Shown here piece after piece: positions 1-6,323 of a stretch of DNA of 16,583 bases (its first letter is position 1; each line of letters begins with the position of its first letter). A program made the position numbers and the translations under genes. The stretch is from positions 1 to 16,583 of the forward strand of contig CAJTSY010000083.1 in NCBI GenBank assembly GCA_910578995.1, read 5' to 3'. The notes under the pieces are model-generated. The model was not told where the DNA came from. It did no database searches and was given only the letters and a program-made list of their open reading frames with translations. The DNA comes from an uncultured Acetatifactor sp. GTDB taxonomy: Bacteria > Bacillota > Clostridia > Lachnospirales > Lachnospiraceae.

Positions 1-439
1 TGTCAGGCTGGCCTCTATCACGGGCACCTCTCCCGTCCGGCTGGTTTCTCTCCCAGGTGCCTCTCCCGTCTGGATGGTTTCTCTCACGACTGCCTCCCCC
101 GCCAGGCTGGCTTCTCTCCCAGGTGCCTCTCCCGTCGGACTGGTTTCTCTCACGGCTGCCTCTCCCGTCAAGCCGGCTTCTCTCCCAGGTGCCTCTCCCG
201 TCGGACAGAACTTCCTCCCGGGCATCTATCCTGCCGGGCAGAACTTTCTCCCGGATGCCTTTCCCGCCGGACATTTTTCCCTCCCCCACGGCTTCCCCGT
301 CCGGCAAAACTTCCTCCCTAGTATCTCTCCTGCCGGGCAGAACTTTCTCCCGGGCATCTCTCCCGTCAGACAGACTTCTCCCCCAGGCGCTTTCCCCTCC
401 AGGCACTTCCCTCCCCCGGGCAGGCTCCCTGTCAGGGAC
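1..439 (-). repeat. 33-bp coding minisatellite (13 units of 11 codons)
   Basis: From residue 138 of the flanking gene the translation can be cut every 11 residues without slipping: VPDREPARGRE, VPGGESAWGRS, LSDGRDAREKV, LPGRRDTREEV, LPDGEAVGEGK, MSGGKGIREKV, LPGRIDAREEV, LSDGRGTWERS, RLDGRGSRERN, QSDGRGTWERS, QPGGGGSRERN, HPDGRGTWERN, QPDGRGARDRG, then QPD at the edge. Units nearest the edge alternate TWER and SRER forms, giving a 66-bp higher-order period. The phase is kept exactly, with no indel in 13 units. The array continues outside the window. Confidence 0.9.
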
Positions 440-850
440 GCCCTCTTTTTGGTCCGGCATTCCTTTTTTCCGAGTACTCCCCTGGCCCGGCACAGTCCCC
501 TTCCCCGTCTGCCAGATGCAGCTTATTTCCCGTCCCCCTCCCAACGGAACGGATACCCCCTCCAGTTCCCCATAGCTGAACCCGCTCCCTCCTATATCCT
601 CAAGCTGCCCCCACTGCATTTTCCAGGAGCCCCTGCCCGAGGTTATCTGTATCCTCCCCATTTTTTTCTCTTCTCCGCCGCTGAGGAAAAAAACATCTCT
701 TTCAAAGGAATCCGTGGGACGCAGCCCCGTCGCGGCCAGCTCCATCCGCAGGCAGCCATCCCTTGCCTCCAGTTTCACATAGCCGCATCCCCCGACGCGC
801 AGTCCGTCTTCGTAATAATCCAGGTATTTTATCTTTTTATCATAAAACAT
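1..850 (-). CDS. DUF6128-like protein with 11-residue repeats, 3' end beyond window
   Basis: Open minus-strand frame of 283 codons with no stop before the window edge, so the C-terminus is missing. The ATG at 850-848 has GGGGAG seven bases upstream. Residues 1 to about 113 look like a compact beta-rich domain: KIKYLDYYEDGLRVGGCGYV, a conserved-looking GGSGFSYGELEG around 87-98, and a final CIW at 111-113. From memory this resembles the N-terminal domain of Lachnospiraceae DUF6128 proteins, which have a low-complexity linker before a second domain; that match was not checked. From residue 138 to the edge the protein is an 11-residue repeat of the type P-D-G-R-G-x-x-E-R-x-Q, rich in Gly, Arg, Asp and Glu, with no predicted fold. 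The GC-rich plus-strand frames here are antisense shadows. Function unknown. Confidence 0.72.
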   Translation of the reverse strand, partial: MFYDKKIKYLDYYEDGLRVGGCGYVKLEARDGCLRMELAATGLRPTDSFERDVFFLSGGEEKKMGRIQITSGRGSWKMQWGQLEDIGGSGFSYGELEGVSVPLGGGREISCIWQTGKGTVPGQGSTRKKGMPDQKEGVPDREPARGREVPGGESAWGRSLSDGRDAREKVLPGRRDTREEVLPDGEAVGEGKMSGGKGIREKVLPGRIDAREEVLSDGRGTWERSRLDGRGSRERNQSDGRGTWERSQPGGGGSRERNHPDGRGTWERNQPDGRGARDRGQPD

Positions 851-885
851 ATTACCACTCCCCATCATCATAAAGATTTTACCTA

Positions 886-891
886 ATTATA
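886..891 (-). promoter_or_regulatory. Possible -10 box for the DUF6128-like gene
   Basis: On the minus strand a perfect TATAAT lies about 35 bases upstream of the ATG at 850. No good -35 hexamer is seen 16-18 bases further upstream, so this is only a candidate. The preceding gene ends in a terminator at 1013-1047, so an independent promoter is expected in this gap. Confidence 0.4.
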
Positions 892-1012
892 TTCGAAAGG
901 TTGTCTCACTTATTCCTAACCCGGATAAACCCAAACCACATTCTTGCCGCTCTGCGCATGGTTTCGTCATTAAATCCCTAAAGCCTGAAAGCATGTGTTC
1001 GCCGGACATACC

Positions 1013-1047
1013 AAAAAAAGAGCCGGGGGGCAATTTCCGGCTCTTTT
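1013..1047 (-). terminator. Intrinsic terminator after the PucR-family gene
   Basis: On the minus strand, AAAAGAGCCGG (1047-1037) can pair with CCGGCTCTTTT (1026-1016) around a roughly ten-base loop, and the descending arm runs into seven consecutive T. It lies 27 bases after the PucR-family stop codon. Because the arms start and end in A and T runs it could also act on the other strand, but no plus-strand gene faces it. Confidence 0.85.
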
Positions 1048-1073
1048 GTCTGTATCCGAAGCTCTATCGTCTG

Positions 1074-2162
1074 TCAATACCCTATAGTATCCAGGTATTT
1101 CATATAATTCACCACCATCAGGGCTATCTTGAAGGTAAGGGCATCGTCAAAATTGCGCAAATCCAGGCCCATGCTCTTCTGAAGCTTCTCAATGCGGTAC
1201 ACCAAAGTATTCCGGTGTACGAAAAGCTGCCTTGACGTCTCGGAGACATTCAGGTTATTTTCAAAAAACTTGTTGATGGTGGTCAGCGTCTCGTCATCCA
1301 GGTCATAGGGTACATTATCGCCAAAGATTTCATCAATGAAAATCTTGCACAGGTTTACGGGCAGCTGGTAGATCAGGCGCCCGATTCCCAGGGTGCTGTA
1401 GGCAATGGTGCGCTTCTCCGCATAGAAAATCTTCCCCACGTCCAACGCCATCTTGGCTTCCTTGTAAGATTTCGACACATCCTTCAGCTCCTGCACCACC
1501 GTGCCGAAGGAAACTTTCACGTTCAGCATGGCCTCCGCGTTCATCATGGCCACGATGGTCTCCGCCACTTCCATCAGTGCATCGCTGGTGTAGTCTGTCT
1601 CCATGGCCTTGATGAGGATTACGCTGCTCTCATCCACCGCCGTGATATAGTCTCCCGTATGGCTGGAAAACATTCCCCGCAGCAGCTCCATCACCATGCC
1701 GTCCTTCTCCAGATGGGTCTCCACAAGGAACACGGCCCTGGGCACCGTCACCTCTATATGCAGCTTCTTCGCCCTGTTATAGATATCCACCAGAAGCAGG
1801 TTGTCGAGCAGCAGGTTCTGGAAGAAGTTATTTCTGTCAAATCTCTCCTTGTAAGCAATGATAAGATTCTGCAGCTGGCAGACTGCGATCTTACCTATCA
1901 TGTATACATCCTCACTGGTTCCCTTTGCGATCAAAATGTACAGCAGCTCTCCCTCATCCATGATCTTCAGCAGATGGTGCATGCCGATCACCTGACTGTC
2001 CGCAGGCGAATACGCGAATCCGCTGATTAAATCCGCTGAAATGTCAAACTGTGCCGCTGTAGACGCCACAGGCGTACCCGATAGATCATACACGCACAGA
2101 TCCACCTTGGTAATTGCCTTCAGTTCGTCTATACTGATCTGAATTGTCTGGCTCGATATCAT
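1074..2162 (-). CDS. PucR/CdaR-family helix-turn-helix transcriptional regulator
   Basis: A 362-residue cytoplasmic DNA-binding regulator. The C-terminus carries the PucR-type HTH: about residues 292-350 include NNLNVSETSRQLFVHRNTLV followed by YRIEKLQKSMGLDL, the usual signature of this family, whose recognition helix contains HRNTL. Residues 1 to about 110 look like a sensory domain (VDLCVYDLSGTPVAS at 20-34) and the middle resembles the GGDEF-like region of CdaR-type regulators; ligand unknown. It starts at the ATG at 2162 with GAGG about five bases upstream; an alternative upstream ATG is out of frame. It lies 100 bp downstream of the ugpC-type ATPase gene, with a terminator between, and has its own terminator. 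Control of sugar-transport genes is inference from the neighbour only. Confidence 0.85.
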   Translation of the reverse strand: MISSQTIQISIDELKAITKVDLCVYDLSGTPVASTAAQFDISADLISGFAYSPADSQVIGMHHLLKIMDEGELLYILIAKGTSEDVYMIGKIAVCQLQNLIIAYKERFDRNNFFQNLLLDNLLLVDIYNRAKKLHIEVTVPRAVFLVETHLEKDGMVMELLRGMFSSHTGDYITAVDESSVILIKAMETDYTSDALMEVAETIVAMMNAEAMLNVKVSFGTVVQELKDVSKSYKEAKMALDVGKIFYAEKRTIAYSTLGIGRLIYQLPVNLCKIFIDEIFGDNVPYDLDDETLTTINKFFENNLNVSETSRQLFVHRNTLVYRIEKLQKSMGLDLRNFDDALTFKIALMVVNYMKYLDTIGY

Positions 2163-2206
2163 TCTGCCTCATACCTTTCTTCTCCGTCCTCAAAGACGGT
2201 ATTTGT

Positions 2207-2234
2207 AAAAGGGGATGCCTTGTCAGCATCCCCT
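2207..2234 (-). terminator. Intrinsic terminator after ugpC
   Basis: On the minus strand AGGGGATGC (2234-2226) pairs perfectly with GCATCCCCT (2218-2210) around a seven-base loop, followed by TTT. It lies 29 bp after the ATPase stop codon and before the PucR-family start, so the two genes are probably separate transcripts, or read-through is partial. Confidence 0.85.
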
Positions 2235-2262
2235 GATGTACCTTTTGATGTATCTTTTACCA

Positions 2263-3378
2263 CTAGTTTGTGATAATCTGCTCTGTTTCCTTGTCAAATA
2301 CATGGATCTTGTCAACTTCGAAAGCAAACTTGATCGGATCGCCGGGTCTTGACTTGGTGCTGGGAGCAACCCTTGCGGTAATCGGGAATTCATCCAGATC
2401 AAAGTACAGATAAACTTCTGCACCGAGCAGCTCGTAAACCCTTACGGAAGACTCGAACACACACTTGGGATCGCACTTTGCAAGGAACTCAGGATCGTCA
2501 TCCACGTTCTCGGGACGGATACCGAAGGTAACAATCTTTCCGTCATAGCCGCCGGCGATCAGCTTCTTGGATTTTGCTTCAGGAAGAGCGATGCTGTGTC
2601 CGGCGATCTCCAGGCTTGCAACATTGCCGGTAACCTTAACCTTCGCATCCAGGAAGTTCATCTGAGGAGATCCCATGAATCCTGCAACGAAGAGGTTCTG
2701 AGGCAGATCATACAGATGCTGGGGAGTATCAACCTGCTGGATAACGCCGTCCTTCATAACGACGATTCTGGTACCCAGGGTCATAGCCTCTGTCTGGTCA
2801 TGTGTAACGTAGATGATGGTGGTGCCCAGTCTCTGATGCAGCTTGGCAATCTCAATACGCATCTGCACACGCAGCTTGGCATCCAGGTTGGACAGCGGCT
2901 CATCCATCAGGAATACCTTGGGGTTACGCACGATAGCACGGCCCATGGCAACACGCTGTCTCTGACCACCGGACAGAGCCTTCGGCTTACGCTCAAGGAG
3001 AGGAGTCAGGTCAAGTACCTTTGCTGCTTCCTTAACCATCTTGTCGATCTGATCCTTGGGAACTTTCCTCAGCTTCAGACCGAACGCCATATTGTCGTAT
3101 ACGGACATATGGGGATACAGAGCGTAATTCTGGAATACCATTGCGATGTCACGGTCCTTGGGCTCCACATCGTTAACAACCCTGTCACCAATCTTCAGCT
3201 CACCGGAAGAAATATCCTCCAGACCTGCGATCATACGAAGCGTTGTGGACTTACCGCATCCAGAAGGTCCTACGAAGATGATAAATTCCTTGTCCGCAAT
3301 CTGCAGATTGAAATCCTTAACGGCCTCAAAACCATTGGGATACACCTTGCAGACATTCTTTAAAGATAAACTTGCCAT
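2263..3378 (-). CDS. ugpC: ABC transporter ATP-binding protein, UgpC/MsmK/MalK type
   Basis: A 371-residue ATPase of the carbohydrate-uptake (CUT1) class, expected on the cytoplasmic face of the membrane where it powers one or more sugar permeases. Motifs in order: Walker A GPSGCGKST (37-45), Q-loop Gln83 in VFQNYALYPHMSVYDN, signature LSGGQ (135-139), Walker B VFLMDEP (155-161), D-loop SNLDAKLR, and H-loop His193 in VTHDQTEAM. Residues from about 240 form the TOBE/regulatory region (MNFLDAKV, then FGIRPENV). Length matches the family. The ATG at 3378 has AAAGGAG nine bases upstream. No permease or solute-binding gene lies nearby, so it is probably a shared ATPase serving several systems, as known for MsmK. 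The substrate cannot be read from sequence. Confidence 0.95.
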   Translation of the reverse strand: MASLSLKNVCKVYPNGFEAVKDFNLQIADKEFIIFVGPSGCGKSTTLRMIAGLEDISSGELKIGDRVVNDVEPKDRDIAMVFQNYALYPHMSVYDNMAFGLKLRKVPKDQIDKMVKEAAKVLDLTPLLERKPKALSGGQRQRVAMGRAIVRNPKVFLMDEPLSNLDAKLRVQMRIEIAKLHQRLGTTIIYVTHDQTEAMTLGTRIVVMKDGVIQQVDTPQHLYDLPQNLFVAGFMGSPQMNFLDAKVKVTGNVASLEIAGHSIALPEAKSKKLIAGGYDGKIVTFGIRPENVDDDPEFLAKCDPKCVFESSVRVYELLGAEVYLYFDLDEFPITARVAPSTKSRPGDPIKFAFEVDKIHVFDKETEQIITN

Positions 3379-3458
3379 AACTGAAAACTCCTTTCGCGTT
3401 TAACATGTTGGTTCATTTCTCGTATTTACGATGGTGTCTCATCGCCTCACCTGAAAAC

Positions 3459-3464
3459 AGTATA
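3459..3464 (-). promoter_or_regulatory. Candidate -10 box for ugpC
   Basis: TATACT on the minus strand, about 80 bases upstream of the ugpC start. The -35 region is poor, but a perfect palindrome CGGAATTCCG (3475-3484) sits just upstream in the spacer/-35 area and could be an operator. The rest of the 237-bp gap (3379-3615) is AT-rich and holds no convincing ORF. Confidence 0.4.
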
Positions 3465-3615
3465 CCGAAAAATACGGAATTCCGCCATGCCACTATTTCA
3501 CAAATATTTTTGAACAGATTGTAAATATTGCTTAGAAACTTAGTCCCTTTTCACACTGTCCGTCATTTTGTACATCTATATGCTTTCACATTGTACAGAT
3601 TGACCAATACCCATT

Positions 3616-4344
3616 TCATCCGATGCGGGGTTCCTCCAGCAGACTCTCATCCAGTTCATCCTTGAAAATCCTTTCGTCCTCCTCCGGCGCTCCTCCTTCC
3701 GCAGGCGGATTTGCCGTGGCGGCAGCCTCCGTGATCTGATCCTCCAGCCTTTTGAAATAACCCGAATACAGCTTGGCGGAAAGCCATGCCGGAACAGTCA
3801 GCCCATAGAGAAATATAATGGGCGTGATCTGAGGAAACAGAAGGAACAGGACCAGGGGCGCCACGGACAGGATCATCATCAGGATCGTTTTGGGAAACTG
3901 CAGTATACCTATGAAAAAAGCATTCCTGACAGTGCGCAGCACCGGGTTGTCAAATTTCGCCAGTACCGGAAAGACAAACATAAAAGTAAACATGGCGACC
4001 ACTGCGATCACTATAAGAACAACCCTTAATACTTTGCCGAAGGATATGTCCATCTGGTTCAGGATCAGAAAATCTCCCGCCAGCACCAGAATGATAAACA
4101 GTTCGATGAGCCAGAGCACGATGCCCTGTCTCAGATTCAGCCTGAAAGACTTAAAGAAATCCCTGGCAATATAGCACTCCTCGTTCCTGGCCATCTTCAG
4201 CGCCACATAATGCATGGCGGTCAGGGCGGGACCCACGGTGATAACAGGGATGCAGAAAAGCACCGTCAGGAGATTCAGGATCATCAGATCGGCAACTTTG
4301 TTCAATATCTGCATCAACGGGCTGTCCAAATCAAAAAGCTTCAT
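3616..4344 (-). CDS. YesL-family (DUF624) membrane protein
   Basis: Integral membrane protein of 242 residues from the chosen start. It begins MKLFDLDSPLMQ, typical of YesL/DUF624 proteins, and has about five hydrophobic segments at roughly 17-38, 75-96, 106-128, 152-171 and 173-190. A charged, Glu-rich tail follows (about 200-242). The family has no established biochemical role; members often lie in carbohydrate-use loci, which fits the ugpC neighbour but proves nothing. The frame stays open upstream to a TTG at 4371 that overlaps the GNAT stop codon as TTGA. ATG 4344 was preferred because family members start at this motif and AGAAAGG lies about 12 bases upstream of it. Probably co-transcribed with the GNAT gene. 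Confidence 0.85.
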   Translation of the reverse strand: MKLFDLDSPLMQILNKVADLMILNLLTVLFCIPVITVGPALTAMHYVALKMARNEECYIARDFFKSFRLNLRQGIVLWLIELFIILVLAGDFLILNQMDISFGKVLRVVLIVIAVVAMFTFMFVFPVLAKFDNPVLRTVRNAFFIGILQFPKTILMMILSVAPLVLFLLFPQITPIIFLYGLTVPAWLSAKLYSGYFKRLEDQITEAAATANPPAEGGAPEEDERIFKDELDESLLEEPRIG

Positions 4345-4367
4345 AGCAATACCATACCTTTCTGTTC

Positions 4368-4853
4368 TCAAAACACTTTTTCCATGGGCGTCACGCGAAT
4401 GCCGGCAAATTCCACCTCCGGATGCACCGCGCGGAAACCCTGTTTCCTGTAAAAATTTACCGCATAGGGCGCTGCCTGCAGGGACATATAACGCTCTCCC
4501 GCCTCTGTCTTCAGATAATGGCAGAGCTTCCGCAGAATGGAACTTCCCACCCCCCTGTGCTGGTATGCCTCGTCCACAAACAGAAGGGACAGGCGGTTTT
4601 TGTCCCTGACAGAACCGGCTCCGATGACCTTTCCCCTGTCCAGGGCCACCATCAGCCGGTATTCGCCCCTCAGGAAAGAAATGTAAAGCTCTTCATCCGT
4701 AATGAAATCAAAAAAATTCCTGATGCCCTCTTCCGTATAATCCTTTCCCTCGTATTTCAGAAAGGTCATCCAGATCATTTTTATGGCAGGTATCCACTCT
4801 TCCGTCCTGGCCCACCTGACTTCATAGAGCGCATGCATCCTCCTTATATCCAT
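4368..4853 (-). CDS. GNAT-family N-acetyltransferase
   Basis: A 161-residue cytoplasmic acetyl-CoA-dependent acyltransferase. Seen: a first strand and helix around residues 9-35, the beta-strand LFVDEAYQHR leading into the acetyl-CoA pyrophosphate loop QHRGVGSS (98-105), and the C-terminal motif AVNFYRKQGFR (131-141), all standard for GNAT proteins. The acceptor substrate cannot be told. The start is ambiguous: ATG 4853 has no Shine-Dalgarno, while a strong AAGGAGG at 4845-4839 directly abuts the next in-frame ATG (4838) with no spacing. The longer form is given. The 3' end comes within a few bases of the YesL start region, suggesting coupling. Upstream lies the 94-bp repeat array. Confidence 0.85.
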   Translation of the reverse strand: MDIRRMHALYEVRWARTEEWIPAIKMIWMTFLKYEGKDYTEEGIRNFFDFITDEELYISFLRGEYRLMVALDRGKVIGAGSVRDKNRLSLLFVDEAYQHRGVGSSILRKLCHYLKTEAGERYMSLQAAPYAVNFYRKQGFRAVHPEVEFAGIRVTPMEKVF

Positions 4854-4913
4854 TACACCAACTCCGCCGCTGCCGGTTTACCCTGCTTTTCCACCGGCCT
4901 TTTTCTTAATAGT

Positions 4914-5382
4914 ATAACTTATCAGAAGCATGCACTTTGCTTCTGATAAAAGGCGCGTTCTTTGCGCCGCATTCGATTATAGGAAGCTGCACTTGCTTCC
5001 TATAATATAACTTATCAGAAGCAATCTCTTCGCTTCTGATAAAAGGCGCATTTCTTTGCGCCGCATTCGATTATAGGAAGCTGCACTTGCTTCCTATAAT
5101 ATAACTTATCAGAAGCAATCTCTTCGCTTCTGATAAAAGGCGCATTTCTTTGCGCCGCATTCGATTATAGGAAGCTGCACTTGCTTCCTATAATATAACT
5201 TATCAGAAGCAATCTCTTCGCTTCTGATAAAAGGCGCATTTCTTTGCGCCGCATTCGATTATAGGAAGCTGCACTTGCTTCCTATAATATAACTTATCAG
5301 AAGCAATCTCTTCGCTTCTGATAAAAGGCGCATTTCTTTGCGCCGCATTCGATTATAGGAAGCTGCACTTGCTTCCTATAAT
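4914..5382. repeat. Tandem array of five 94-bp triple-hairpin units
   Basis: Five head-to-tail units: 4914-5006 (93 bp, variant), 5007-5100, 5101-5194, 5195-5288 and 5289-5382. The last four are identical at every base. Each unit holds three inverted repeats. Hairpin A has arms TTATCAGAAGC and GCTTCTGATAA with a nine-base loop. Hairpin B has GGCGCA and TGCGCC with a six-base loop. Hairpin C has ATTATAGGAAGC and GCTTCCTATAAT with a seven-base loop. A and B are almost adjacent; a spacer GCATTCG precedes C. The first unit differs in the loops of A and B while the stems are kept. No T-run follows any stem, so these are not ordinary terminators. The array fills nearly the whole 499-bp gap between the GNAT and hydrolase genes and covers the last nine codons and the stop of the hydrolase. 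Confidence 0.97.
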
Positions 5383-6306
5383 ATTTTCTATCCAGTCATA
5401 GATGTTCCTCATAACCTCGTCCCGGTTTGTCTCGTTCAGCAGTTCGTGCCTGCCGCCCCTGAACAGTTTCAATGTGATATCCTTCACCCCCGCTGTCTGC
5501 AGCGAGGCATATGCCTTACAGACTCCCCTGCCGTAACCCCCAACCGGATCCGCAGTGCCGGAAACCATGTATACCGGCAGTTCTCTCGGGATGTGCCTGA
5601 GGTTTTCTTTCCTGTACAGTCTGGAAATCAGCTCAAACAGGGCTCCAAAACCGTTCACCGTGAAGACGAAGCCGCAGCCGGGGTCTGCCACATAGCGGTC
5701 CACCCGGCTTTCATCCCGGCTCAGCCAGTCGAAGGGCGTCCGAGGGCTGTCCACCCTCCTGTTGTAGGAGCCGAAGGCAAGCCTGTCAATGAGACGGCTT
5801 TCATGCCTGTCCCCCAGAAACAGTTTCTGGATACCGGCCACGGCCCGGGCCAGCTTCACGGTGACAAGGGGTTCCATTCCAGTGCCCATAATGACTACGC
5901 CCGATAGTCCTTTCCCGTGCCGGAACATATAATTGCGTACGATGAAAGAACCCATGCTGTGGCCCATCAGCACATAGGGGACGTTCCCGAACCGCTTCTG
6001 TGTAATCTCACGCAGCCTGTGCACATTTTCCACCAGGGCCGTGGCGGGATCCGTCTTACAAAAATACCCGTACTTTGCGTTTTTCCCCACGGATTTCCCA
6101 TGGCCCAGGTGGTCTTCCCCGGTGACCAGAAACCCCTTCTCCGTGAGATATGCCGCAAATTCCTCGTAGCGCTCCACGTATTCCGCCATGCCGTGGACAA
6201 TCTGGAGGACACAGCGGATCTCCCGGCCTTCCTCCGGACTGTAGCGCACCCCGTGAAGTTTATGCTTTCCGTCTGCGGAATCAAAATAAAATTCTTCTTT
6301 CCTCAT
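5353..6306 (-). CDS. Alpha/beta hydrolase, monoacylglycerol-lipase-like (Hydrolase_4)
   Basis: A 317-residue serine hydrolase without signal peptide or membrane segment, so probably cytoplasmic. The fold order is visible: VLQIVHGMAEYVERY (33-47, oxyanion region HGMAE), GEDHLGHGKS, nucleophile elbow GHSMGS with Ser117, acid in SGTADPVGG (Asp253) and histidine in GGRHELLNE (His287). These resemble monoacylglycerol lipases and lysophospholipases; the actual ester substrate is unknown. The ATG at 6306 follows GGGAAGG by five bases and lies 17 nt after the metG stop, so it is probably read from the metG promoter. Oddity: residues 309-317 (IIGSKCSFL) and the TAA are encoded by hairpin C of the last 94-bp repeat, so the native C-terminus has apparently been replaced or redefined by the array. 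Confidence 0.9.
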   Translation of the reverse strand: MRKEEFYFDSADGKHKLHGVRYSPEEGREIRCVLQIVHGMAEYVERYEEFAAYLTEKGFLVTGEDHLGHGKSVGKNAKYGYFCKTDPATALVENVHRLREITQKRFGNVPYVLMGHSMGSFIVRNYMFRHGKGLSGVVIMGTGMEPLVTVKLARAVAGIQKLFLGDRHESRLIDRLAFGSYNRRVDSPRTPFDWLSRDESRVDRYVADPGCGFVFTVNGFGALFELISRLYRKENLRHIPRELPVYMVSGTADPVGGYGRGVCKAYASLQTAGVKDITLKLFRGGRHELLNETNRDEVMRNIYDWIENIIGSKCSFL

Positions 6307-6323
6307 GGCAACCTTCCCGCGTC

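Noticed and set aside
74..886. Long plus-strand open frame with Pro/Ser-rich repeats
   Set aside because: It is antisense to a minus-strand gene with a good ribosome site and a globular N-terminal domain. Its Pro/Ser repeat is the complement of the Gly/Arg repeat, and its start lies inside the repeat.
4345..4371. TTG start for the YesL-family gene overlapping the GNAT stop
   Set aside because: No ribosome site before TTG, and the family motif begins at the internal ATG 4344; coupling remains possible.
4872..4907. Plus-strand terminator with GCCGGT/ACCGGC arms and a T-rich tail
   Set aside because: Loop of 15 bases, weak stem, and no plus-strand gene to terminate; on the minus strand there is no T-run.
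4914..5382. CRISPR array or integron attC array
   Set aside because: Units are contiguous and identical with no variable spacers, no cas genes are present, and no attC core site or cassette ORFs are seen.
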